Shown one piece after another: positions 13,910 through 19,334 of a stretch of 19,334 nt of DNA. Made by a program: the position numbers and the translations under genes. Below the pieces are notes generated by a model that was given only the letters and a program-made list of their open reading frames with translations, had not been told where the DNA came from and ran no database searches. Positions within the stretch are counted from its first letter, which is position 1; every line of letters begins with the position of its first letter. This stretch comes from Candidatus Aenigmatarchaeota archaeon (GTDB lineage: Archaea; Aenigmatarchaeota; Aenigmatarchaeia; GW2011-AR5), in contig JAGVVX010000022.1 in the NCBI GenBank assembly GCA_018304565.1, forward strand, positions 1-19,334, in the 5' to 3' direction.

Positions 13910-14746
13910 ATGCTAGTAAGCAGCGCGGTCGTCAAGAAGGTGTACAAGAAAAGAGAAGCCTGGTCGCATAAAGGACAATTTGGCAGGCTTCTTGTTGTTG
14001 GTGGATCTAAACTGTACAGCGGTTCGCCGGCTTTCAATGCCATGGCCGCCTATCGCGCAGGCTGTGATTTAGTTACTATAGCCGCGCCTGAAAGGGCTGC
14101 AAACATAGCTGCTTCTTTCGAGCCGGATATCATAGCTTATCCATTGAAAGGTAATTATATTGAAAAGAAGCACGTAAAGGAAATAAGAAAACTCATGGAA
14201 ACAAGCTCTGCCATGGTTGTTGGCGGAGGGATTTCAAAAGAAAAGAAAACGCTTAGTGCCGTGGCTGCTATTCTAAAAGAAAGTAAGATTCCTACTGTTG
14301 TTGATGCAGACGGCCTTTATGCGGTAAAGAAGAAATTAGGCCGGAAATTCTTGCTCACGCCGCACTCGCACGAATTCTTTGTTCTAAGCGGCGGAAAACC
14401 AAGCAGATTCGTGAATGAGCGCCTAGGCAAAACAAAAGCATTAGCGGCAAGAATTGGCTGTACAGTGCTCCTCAAAGGGCACATAGATACGATATCTGAC
14501 GGCACGCAAGTTGCTACGAGCGCAACAGGCAACCCTTACATGACAAAAGGCGGCATGGGCGACACACTGGCAGGCATATGCGGGGCATTGCTTGCACGCG
14601 GTGCAAGCACATTCGATGCCGCATGCTGCGCGGCTTACATAAACGGACTTGCAGGCGACATTGCATCAAAAACTTTCCACGAAGGCCTTACAGCCTCAGA
14701 CATGCTCTGGTCAATACCAAAGGCAATAGAGCAGGCAAAACGGTAA
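13910..14746 (+). CDS. nnrD: ADP-dependent (S)-NAD(P)H-hydrate dehydratase
   Basis: Repairs hydrated NADH or NADPH back to the active cofactor using ADP. 278 residues, the size of a stand-alone dehydratase; the usual NnrE epimerase half is absent and would have to be encoded elsewhere. Ribokinase-like signatures are in order: GRLLVVGGSKLYSGSPAF (25-42), AAYRAGCDLVTIA, VVGGGISKE (103-111), VDADGLYA (131-138), LTPHSHEF (149-156), VLLKGHIDTI (186-195), and the phosphate/active-site GGMGDTLAG (214-222) with Asp218. The start is the ATG at 13910, the usual distance after a TATA-like box, so the message is probably leaderless. The next gene is convergent. Confidence 0.93.
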   Translation: MLVSSAVVKKVYKKREAWSHKGQFGRLLVVGGSKLYSGSPAFNAMAAYRAGCDLVTIAAPERAANIAASFEPDIIAYPLKGNYIEKKHVKEIRKLMETSSAMVVGGGISKEKKTLSAVAAILKESKIPTVVDADGLYAVKKKLGRKFLLTPHSHEFFVLSGGKPSRFVNERLGKTKALAARIGCTVLLKGHIDTISDGTQVATSATGNPYMTKGGMGDTLAGICGALLARGASTFDAACCAAYINGLAGDIASKTFHEGLTASDMLWSIPKAIEQAKR

Positions 14747-14777
14747 AAACAAAACAGCCAAATTTAGACTAAGAGCC

Positions 14778-15185
14778 CTAATAATCCAGAGGTTTTAGTA
14801 CTTTAATTCCTTTTATGCCTTCAAAGTGCGAATCGTTTGTTATAATTGTGTCTATAAACTTCTCTTTCATGACAGCTACAAAAACCGTATCGAAATAATT
14901 TGCTTTTGTTGAGGAAAATATAGAAAGCGCATCAACTTCGTGTTCTTTAACAACATCTTCTATGTCCATTGGCAGTGCTAACAGAAGTTCTATCACATTT
15001 ATCGCGGCCTTTCGATTTTCATTTCTGTCTATAAATTCTGCCACCTCTGCTATGTTAAGTACAGATGTTACTGCTTCAATCTTTCTCAATTCTATGTCTT
15101 TGAGTATTTTTTTACACGCTTCTCCAAATTCTGGATGTGCCTGAGCGGCGTATATGAATATGTTAGAATCGATAAAGACCCTCAT
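14778..15185 (-). CDS. vapC: VapC-type PIN-domain toxin
   Basis: 135-residue PIN-domain ribonuclease, probably acting on tRNA or rRNA in the cytosol when freed from its antitoxin. The four conserved acidic residues are visible: Asp6 (FIDSN), Glu47 (NIAEV), Asp99 (YFDTVFVAV) and Asp118 (TNDSHF). A GGAG Shine-Dalgarno lies nine bases before the ATG. The partner AbrB-type gene ends 14 bases upstream on the same strand. The nuclease core looks intact. The RNA target cannot be predicted from sequence. Confidence 0.9.
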   Translation of the reverse strand: MRVFIDSNIFIYAAQAHPEFGEACKKILKDIELRKIEAVTSVLNIAEVAEFIDRNENRKAAINVIELLLALPMDIEDVVKEHEVDALSIFSSTKANYFDTVFVAVMKEKFIDTIITNDSHFEGIKGIKVLKPLDY

Positions 15186-15199
15186 ACAATTTCTCCAAA

Positions 15200-15454
15200 T
15201 CAGGATTTTTTGGTTTTTGAAATAGCAAGACTACCGCGGATATTGTGAATGTGTTTTACAGGGTCGCCTTTAAATTTTATGGAACCGTATAACTTTTCTG
15301 TTATGTTTTCTATCTTTTTTGCTGCGAGTAGTTCGATACCTGTTTCTCTTGGTATCAAAGACACTTTGGATCCACGCTTTACACCATAAACTTCTCGAAG
15401 CTTTTTCGGTATTGTTATCTGATACTTGTCCGTTACCTTAGTTTGGTATACCAT
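15200..15454 (-). CDS. vapB: AbrB/SpoVT-type (VapB) antitoxin
   Basis: 84 residues from ATG 15454. The swapped-hairpin DNA-binding domain reads TKVTDKYQITIPKKLREVYGVKRGSKV and fills the first half. The C-terminal half (KLYGSIKF...IRGSLA) is the likely toxin-binding region; a short helix-plus-strand of this kind is typical for VapB proteins paired with PIN toxins. In-frame ATGs at 15466 and 15484 are alternative starts; 15466 fits the TATA box at 15486-15495 as a leaderless start. By family behaviour the complex should repress this promoter. Confidence 0.87.
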   Translation of the reverse strand: MVYQTKVTDKYQITIPKKLREVYGVKRGSKVSLIPRETGIELLAAKKIENITEKLYGSIKFKGDPVKHIHNIRGSLAISKTKKS

Positions 15455-15485
15455 TCTTACCACCATACCAATTCTATACGGCAAC

Positions 15486-15495
15486 CTATAAAAAG
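15486..15495 (-). promoter_or_regulatory. TATA-like box of the vapBC pair
   Basis: The minus strand reads CTTTTTATAG, centred 24-25 bases before the ATG at 15466. A short GCAGC-GCTGC hairpin just upstream (around 15520-15537) lies in the tail of the ornithine carbamoyltransferase message. Confidence 0.45.
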
Positions 15496-15544
15496 GCTTC
15501 TAGAACCAAACCAGCAGCCAAACAAAGCTGCGAGCCCTTCATTA

Positions 15545-16471
15545 TTATTTCTTCATCAGCCACAGCAGCAGGGCTTTCTGCGCGTGCAGGCGGTTCTCTG
15601 CCTGGTCATAGACTATGCTCGCCTTGCTGTCGATGACGCCATCCGTCACTTCAGCGCCGCGCTTTGCAGGAAGGCAGTGCATGAACAGAGCCTTCGGCGC
15701 GTGTTTCATCAGTTGCTTGTTGACCTGATACGGCATGAGAATTTTATGTCTTGATTTTTCCTGGTTATGCGGAACATGATAGCTCATCCAGCTGTCTGTG
15801 TAAATAATGTCAGATCCAGAAACAGCTTCGCTAGCGCTCGCAGTGACGTGAACTTTGCTTCCATGTATTTTTGCAAATTCTTTCGCCTTGGCCAGAACCT
15901 TTGAATCAGGCATCATTTGCTTCGGGCAGCCAATGCTTACGTCCACTCCAGATTTAGAGCAGCCATATAGCAGTGAGTGAGTAGTGTTGTTCAAGCCGTC
16001 GCCAACGTAAGCAAGCTTCAATCCTTTCAATTTTCCTCTTTTCTCGCAGATTGTCATCAGATCAGACAGTACCTGACACGGATGCTCGGCGCTTGTCATG
16101 CCGTTTATCACAGGCACCCTGGAATTTCTGGCAATTTCAGCAAGCATCTCGCTGCTGTAGAGCCTTGCCATTATTATGTCCACGTATCTTGATAGCACCT
16201 GAGAAAAATCCTTTGGAGATTCCTTCTTGCCAACAGTTGATTCGCTTAAGTGATAGGTTATTGCATGGCCGCCAAGCTGCAGCATTCCTGCCTCGAAAGA
16301 AATTCTTGTTCTCAGCGACGGCTCATCGAAAAGCAGAATCAGCGTCTTGCCTTTCAACTTACTGGAGAATCTTGAAGGATTTTTCTTTATTGCAATCCCT
16401 TTGTTTATGAGCATATGCATTTCTTTGCTGCTAAGGTTTGCCAAAGACAGGAAATGCTTCATTTCAATCAT
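15545..16471 (-). CDS. argF: Ornithine carbamoyltransferase
   Basis: Interconverts ornithine plus carbamoyl phosphate with citrulline plus phosphate; cytosolic trimer by family. 308 residues, standard length. The carbamoyl-phosphate loop is SLRTR (52-56, usually STRTR), with HPCQ at 130-133, GDGLNNTTHS at 157-166 and HCLPA at 265-269, plus the C-terminal AENRLHAQKALL. The ornithine loop, classically D-x-W-x-SMG, reads SWMSYHVP (227-234), a variant; a different amine acceptor cannot be excluded. Its ATG overlaps the stop of the GTPase gene (ATGA), so they are co-translated. With carbamate kinase 1.4 kb upstream, a catabolic, ATP-yielding direction is likely. No arginine deiminase gene is in the window. 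Confidence 0.93.
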   Translation of the reverse strand: MIEMKHFLSLANLSSKEMHMLINKGIAIKKNPSRFSSKLKGKTLILLFDEPSLRTRISFEAGMLQLGGHAITYHLSESTVGKKESPKDFSQVLSRYVDIIMARLYSSEMLAEIARNSRVPVINGMTSAEHPCQVLSDLMTICEKRGKLKGLKLAYVGDGLNNTTHSLLYGCSKSGVDVSIGCPKQMMPDSKVLAKAKEFAKIHGSKVHVTASASEAVSGSDIIYTDSWMSYHVPHNQEKSRHKILMPYQVNKQLMKHAPKALFMHCLPAKRGAEVTDGVIDSKASIVYDQAENRLHAQKALLLWLMKK

Positions 16472-17793
16472 CTCAGGAATCTTTTTTCAAAACCGTTTAT
16501 TATTGACAGGAGATCTGGCTTGCCTATTTCCTCGACTTCATACTCGACTTCGGCAACAGGCTTGTTTAATTTGAGCAGCTTCGATATGTCTACCGGCGTG
16601 GCATCAATAATCGCATCGCATTTTGCCCTGTTCAGCGTCATTTCAAGCTCCTTCATTTGTTTCTTGCTGTAGCCCATTGCCGGCAATATGTTATTTAAGT
16701 GCGGATACGTTTTGTAAACATTTTTCATGCTGCCTACGGCGTATTTACTAGCGTCTATTATCTTCGCTTTGAATAACCTTGCCGCCACAGTGCCTGCACC
16801 AAAGCTCATCCCGCCGTGCGTGACAGTAGGCCCGTCTTCCACGACTGCAACCCTCTTGCCTTTAATGAGATCCGCCCGGTTTATCATTATTCTGGACATT
16901 GCTCTTATGACAGCAGCTTTGGGATTATACAACCCGATATTCTTCTGTACAGTTTCTATCTGTTCCCTTGTGGCACTGTCCATCTTGTTAATGAGCACGA
17001 CGTCTGAAGACCTTAGATTGACCTCTCCGGGATGATAGCTGATTTCATGCCCTGCCCTCAAAGGGTCTACTACAACTATTTGCAGGTCAGGCCTGATAAA
17101 TGGAAAGTCATTGTTGCCTCCATCGAATATGATAACATCCGCTTCTTTCTCGGCTTGCCGCACTATCTTTTCATAATCCACCCCCGCATAAACAACAATT
17201 CCGCGCTTTATCAGCGGCTCGTACTCCTCCCTTTCCTCTATGGTGCACTTTTGCTTCCTGAGATCTTCATAACTTCCGAACCTCTGCACCTCCTGTTTCA
17301 CGAGATCGCCGTAAGGCATTGGGTGCCTTATGGCTACCACGCGGTATCCTTTTTCTTTCAATATTGACGCTATCTTCCTGGTTGTCGGTGATTTGCCAGC
17401 TCCCGTGCGCACAGCGCATACGGCTATCACAGGTTTCGAAGATCTCAGTGTTGTTTCTTCCGGACCGAGCAATACAAAGCTGGCGCCGTTTGCCAGAACA
17501 ATAGAAGCCTTGTGCATGACGTCTATGTGGGCAAGGTCGCTGTAAGAAAGATAAACAGTCTTGACGCTGAATTTCTTTATCAGCTGCGGCAGGTGTTTTT
17601 CATCATGGATAAGTATTCCTTTTGGATATAGTCTGCCTGCGAGCTTTGCAGGATATTTCCTTCCAGCTATGTCAGGTATCTGTGCCGCAGTAAAGGCAAC
17701 GACCCTGTAAAACTTCTTCTTGCGGAAGTACATGTTGAAATTGTGGAAGTCCCTGCCAGCCGCTCCCATGATTATAACATTTTTTGGCTGCAT
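16468..17793 (-). CDS. Cyclic 2,3-diphosphoglycerate synthetase-like GTPase
   Basis: 441 residues of the family annotated as cyclic 2,3-diphosphoglycerate synthetase or GTPase. An N-terminal Rossmann-like domain (about 1-115, VIIMGAAGRDFHNFN at 6-20) is joined to a P-loop domain with VRTGAGKSPTTRK at 128-140, IIFDGGNNDFPF around 220-231 and a guanine-type NKMD near 263. The name comes from a thermoadaptation solute enzyme of methanogens, but the family is much wider and many members sit beside arginine-pathway genes, as here, where cyclic diphosphoglycerate synthesis is unlikely to be the role. It overlaps argF by four bases and lies downstream of carbamate kinase, so a function in carbamoyl-phosphate or citrulline metabolism is a reasonable inference. 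The start ATG at 17793 is 20-30 bases after a TTTTTAATG that also ends the preceding hairpin. Confidence 0.85.
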   Translation of the reverse strand: MQPKNVIIMGAAGRDFHNFNMYFRKKKFYRVVAFTAAQIPDIAGRKYPAKLAGRLYPKGILIHDEKHLPQLIKKFSVKTVYLSYSDLAHIDVMHKASIVLANGASFVLLGPEETTLRSSKPVIAVCAVRTGAGKSPTTRKIASILKEKGYRVVAIRHPMPYGDLVKQEVQRFGSYEDLRKQKCTIEEREEYEPLIKRGIVVYAGVDYEKIVRQAEKEADVIIFDGGNNDFPFIRPDLQIVVVDPLRAGHEISYHPGEVNLRSSDVVLINKMDSATREQIETVQKNIGLYNPKAAVIRAMSRIMINRADLIKGKRVAVVEDGPTVTHGGMSFGAGTVAARLFKAKIIDASKYAVGSMKNVYKTYPHLNNILPAMGYSKKQMKELEMTLNRAKCDAIIDATPVDISKLLKLNKPVAEVEYEVEEIGKPDLLSIINGFEKRFLR

Positions 17794-17812
17794 ATGATCA
17801 TCTTGTTATCTT

Positions 17813-17864
17813 AGATTCATTAAAAACTGCTGTCTTTAGACAGCAGATGAAATACAATGAATCT
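17813..17864 (-). terminator. Nested hairpin with T tract between carbamate kinase and GTPase genes
   Basis: An inner 8-bp stem CTGCTGTC/GACAGCAG (17827-17846) with loop TTTA is enclosed by a 9-bp outer repeat AGATTCATT (17813-17821) and AATGAATCT (17856-17864). On the minus strand the inner stem is followed by TTTTTA, like an intrinsic terminator for the kinase message. The same T tract may act as the TATA box of the GTPase gene. Confidence 0.6.
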
Positions 17865-17884
17865 GGGATCACATCTTCTCATAA

Positions 17885-17906
17885 ACCACCGACTTTAGTC
17901 GGTGGT
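17885..17906 (-). terminator. 9-bp hairpin just after the carbamate kinase stop
   Basis: ACCACCGAC (17885-17893), loop TTTA, GTCGGTGGT (17898-17906): a perfect stem three bases past the kinase stop codon. There is no long T run after it (TTTATG), so it may protect the 3' end, act with the second hairpin, or be an end of a mobile element. The core GAC-TTTA-GTC resembles the subterminal hairpins of IS200/IS605-type elements. Confidence 0.55.
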
Positions 17907-17909
17907 ATA

Positions 17910-18836
17910 TTAAGAAGATATGATAAGCGTTCCTTCCTTGTTTTTCATTGCATTTATTATACCGCTCGGGCTCGTTATAATAGCTTTTTTCCCGCCGCGC
18001 TCAATAAAGTTTATGGCGGCTTCTATCTTGGGTCCCATGCTTCCGGCAGGAAATTGGCCTTCTTTCATGTATCTTCTTGCATCCTTCAGGCTCATTTTAC
18101 TGATCTTTTTCTGATTATGTTTTTTGTAATTCAAGTATACAGCATCTACGTCTGTAATTATCAGCAACATATCCGCTTGAATGCTTGAAGCAAGGCAAGA
18201 ACTAGCCAGATCTTTGTCGATGACAGCATCAATTCCTTTCAAGCCGTTGTGCTCGTAAACAGGAATTCCACCACCCCCTGCCGCAACAACAGTCACGCCG
18301 TCTTTGACAAGCCTTTTTATTACATCCGCTTCGACTATTTTCTTAGGCCTTGGAGATGGAACCACGCGCCTGTAGCCGCCGCGTACGTCATTAGAAACCG
18401 CGAAGCCTTTTCTTTTCAGGATTTCAGCTTCCTTCTTTGTGTAGAAAGGCCCTATAGGTTTTGTCGGTTTCTTGAAAAACGGGTCTTTCCTATCTACAAC
18501 AACCTGTGTGAGGACACTGACAACCGGATGTTTCAAGTGATGTTTCCTGAACTCATTCTGAAGACTCTGCTCTATCATGAAGCCCATTTCGCCCTGCGAT
18601 TCTGCTACACATGCAAATAGAGGGAGTGGATAAGCTTTTCCCAGCGCTTCTTCTACCCGTATCAGGATGTTGCCAACCTGCGGGCCGTTGCCGTGGGTGA
18701 GAACAAGCTTGTGATTATTGCTGAGCTTGATGAGTTCCTTTGAAAGTTTCTGCATGTTTTTGAACTGCCTTTCAAAGCTGGGCTTCTCGTTTTTGCTGAG
18801 GATCGCATTGCCGCCGATAGCTACTACAACAAGCAT
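17910..18836 (-). CDS. arcC: Carbamate kinase
   Basis: Makes ATP from ADP and carbamoyl phosphate, the last step of the arginine deiminase route. 308 residues, full length. Amino-acid-kinase signatures are in order: VVAIGGNAIL (4-13), LTHGNGPQVGN (45-55), CVAESQGEMGFMI (75-87), the VVAAGGGGIPV loop, GIDAVIDKDLASSCLA (the phosphate/nucleotide-binding Lys-Asp pair), ITDVDAVYLNY, and GSMGPKIEAAINF. A TATA-like box centred 25 bases before the ATG gives it its own leaderless transcript. Two hairpins follow its stop. It stands in line with the GTPase and ornithine carbamoyltransferase, forming an energy-yielding citrulline-degrading set. Confidence 0.95.
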   Translation of the reverse strand: MLVVVAIGGNAILSKNEKPSFERQFKNMQKLSKELIKLSNNHKLVLTHGNGPQVGNILIRVEEALGKAYPLPLFACVAESQGEMGFMIEQSLQNEFRKHHLKHPVVSVLTQVVVDRKDPFFKKPTKPIGPFYTKKEAEILKRKGFAVSNDVRGGYRRVVPSPRPKKIVEADVIKRLVKDGVTVVAAGGGGIPVYEHNGLKGIDAVIDKDLASSCLASSIQADMLLIITDVDAVYLNYKKHNQKKISKMSLKDARRYMKEGQFPAGSMGPKIEAAINFIERGGKKAIITSPSGIINAMKNKEGTLIISS

Positions 18837-18856
18837 AAAATATAATTTACCCCGGC

Positions 18857-18865
18857 GGTATAAAG
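18857..18865 (-). promoter_or_regulatory. TATA-like box for carbamate kinase
   Basis: CTTTATACC on the minus strand, centred 25 bases before the ATG at 18836, inside the 35-base gap after the glutaredoxin-like gene. Separate transcription of the two genes is therefore likely. Confidence 0.5.
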
Positions 18866-18871
18866 CCGTCT

Positions 18872-19105
18872 TCAGGCCGTGTGCAGTGCTTTTTCTATCG
18901 CTTTCTTGTCGAAACCAACGATGATTTTCCCGTCTATGTCTATCACAGGAACCCCCATCTGGCCTGATTTCTTCACCATCTCGTCGGCGGCCTTCGGGTC
19001 TTCTTCCACGTTCTTCTCGCTATACGTGACGTTGCTCCTGTTGAAGAAGTCCTTTGCCATCTTGCAGAAAGGGCAATGGTTGGTTGTGTATATAGTCACT
19101 GTCAT
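18872..19105 (-). CDS. Glutaredoxin/NrdH-like thiol redox protein
   Basis: 77-residue thioredoxin-fold protein. The redox site is CPFC (Cys11 and Cys14) after the strand TVTIYTTNH. GVPVIDIDG supplies the cis-proline loop, and GKIIVGFDKKAIEKAL the last strands and helix. The size and CPFC motif fit small glutaredoxins or NrdH-redoxins; the latter take electrons from thioredoxin reductase, and one is encoded 10 kb away. A TATA-like TATAAATA (minus, 19139-19146) lies about 37 bases before the ATG, leaving a short leader of about ten bases. Confidence 0.92.
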   Translation of the reverse strand: MTVTIYTTNHCPFCKMAKDFFNRSNVTYSEKNVEEDPKAADEMVKKSGQMGVPVIDIDGKIIVGFDKKAIEKALHTA

Positions 19106-19130
19106 GTTATCATCTTGTGCCTACTATCAG

Positions 19131-19147
19131 TGTATAGATATTTATAC
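19131..19147 (-). promoter_or_regulatory. TATA-like box within a near-palindrome before the glutaredoxin-like gene
   Basis: GTATAGATATTTATAC (19132-19147) matches its reverse complement at seven of eight paired positions and contains TATAAATA on the minus strand. It is a plausible promoter and possibly a regulator site. Confidence 0.4.
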
Positions 19148-19165
19148 ATCTCATAATTGCATGCA

Positions 19166-19175
19166 CTTTAAAATA
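19166..19175 (+). promoter_or_regulatory. TATA-like box for the gene at the window end
   Basis: CTTTAAAATA, about 39 bases before the ATG at 19210, predicting a leader of roughly 10-15 bases. It faces away from the glutaredoxin promoter. Confidence 0.35.
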
Positions 19176-19209
19176 CGTTTCTGTGAAATATTGAAGGACT
19201 GGTATTGGT

Positions 19210-19334
19210 ATGTCTATGAAAACACTCGATGAAATCCAGCAGCTTGTTGTCAACGACCTGAAAGTCTGCAGGCACGGATACTTTTCCGGCATGGAAAGCT
19301 TCTTTTATAGAGGCAGCAGCCCAAAAAGAGGCGG
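19210..19334 (+). CDS. Start of an unidentified gene, cut by the window edge
   Basis: An open frame of 41 complete codons from ATG 19210 (or ATG 19216) continues past the window. It begins MSMKTLDEIQQLVVNDLKV, an amphipathic helix, followed by CRHGYFSGMESFFYRGSSP. I do not recognise the family. A TATA-like box upstream and the absence of a competing gene on the other strand support it; the short visible part limits confidence. Confidence 0.5.
   Translation, partial: MSMKTLDEIQQLVVNDLKVCRHGYFSGMESFFYRGSSPKRG

Noticed and set aside
16468..17793. Naming the GTPase a true cyclic 2,3-diphosphoglycerate synthetase
   Set aside because: Family membership is clear but the neighbours are arginine-pathway genes and no link to that solute is visible, so the name is given only as 'like'.
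17813..17906. A CRISPR array formed by the two hairpins
   Set aside because: There are only two units, the stems differ in sequence, and there is no repeat-spacer regularity or cas gene.

Overview
The window looks archaeal. Most genes have a TATA-like box centred about 22-28 bases before the start codon, which fits leaderless or short-leader transcripts. Surface proteins carry the PGF-pre-PGF domain, Cys-rich and thrombospondin-type-3 segments, long Gly/Ser linkers and many N-glycosylation sequons. The window also holds a cyclic-2,3-diphosphoglycerate-synthetase-like GTPase, an ADP-dependent NAD(P)H-hydrate dehydratase and a VapBC pair. I would guess an uncultivated DPANN-type archaeon (Woesearchaeota/Pacearchaeota-like), but no rRNA or marker gene is present to prove this. 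I saw no tRNA, rRNA, CRISPR array or complete insertion sequence.

Layout. (1) 1-1033, minus: the 5' part of a class III (ornithine/4-aminobutyrate type) aminotransferase. At residue 308, inside the PLP-phosphate loop, its reading frame passes into what looks like the start of an intein; the window ends inside it. (2) 1066-7424, minus: a cell-surface locus. It holds a cohesin / TSP3 / PGF-pre-PGF protein, a zinc-ribbon membrane protein, a winged-helix plus membrane-segment plus tail-fibre-like protein whose frame is broken by a perfect 19-bp tandem duplication, and a translationally coupled Ig-like anchored protein. (3) 7425-7809: a 385-base gap with a compact unit for an 18-residue Lys/Arg-rich peptide and a perfect 16-bp palindrome. 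(4) 7810-10781, plus: thioredoxin reductase, an aldehyde dehydrogenase, and an AT-rich RibD-C/DHFR-like reductase. (5) 10807-13858, minus: a 3-hydroxyacyl-CoA dehydrogenase, then a tight run of three-cysteine ferredoxin, unknown 85-residue protein, FabG-like SDR and DUF167; upstream lies an endonuclease III gene damaged by an internal deletion. (6) 13910-14746, plus: NAD(P)H-hydrate dehydratase. (7) 14778-18836, minus: VapBC, then ornithine carbamoyltransferase overlapping the GTPase gene, and carbamate kinase, with two hairpins between GTPase and kinase. (8) 18872-19105, minus: a glutaredoxin-like protein; then the start of an unknown plus-strand gene.

How they may work together. Ornithine carbamoyltransferase and carbamate kinase are the last two steps of the arginine deiminase route, which makes ATP from citrulline via carbamoyl phosphate. 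The aminotransferase and aldehyde dehydrogenase could carry ornithine on to glutamate, but they lie far away and this is only inference. Thioredoxin reductase and the glutaredoxin-like protein could serve thiol redox balance. The clearest novelties are the putative intein, the duplication-broken surface gene, the fusion of a DNA-binding domain to a surface protein, and the deletion in endonuclease III.
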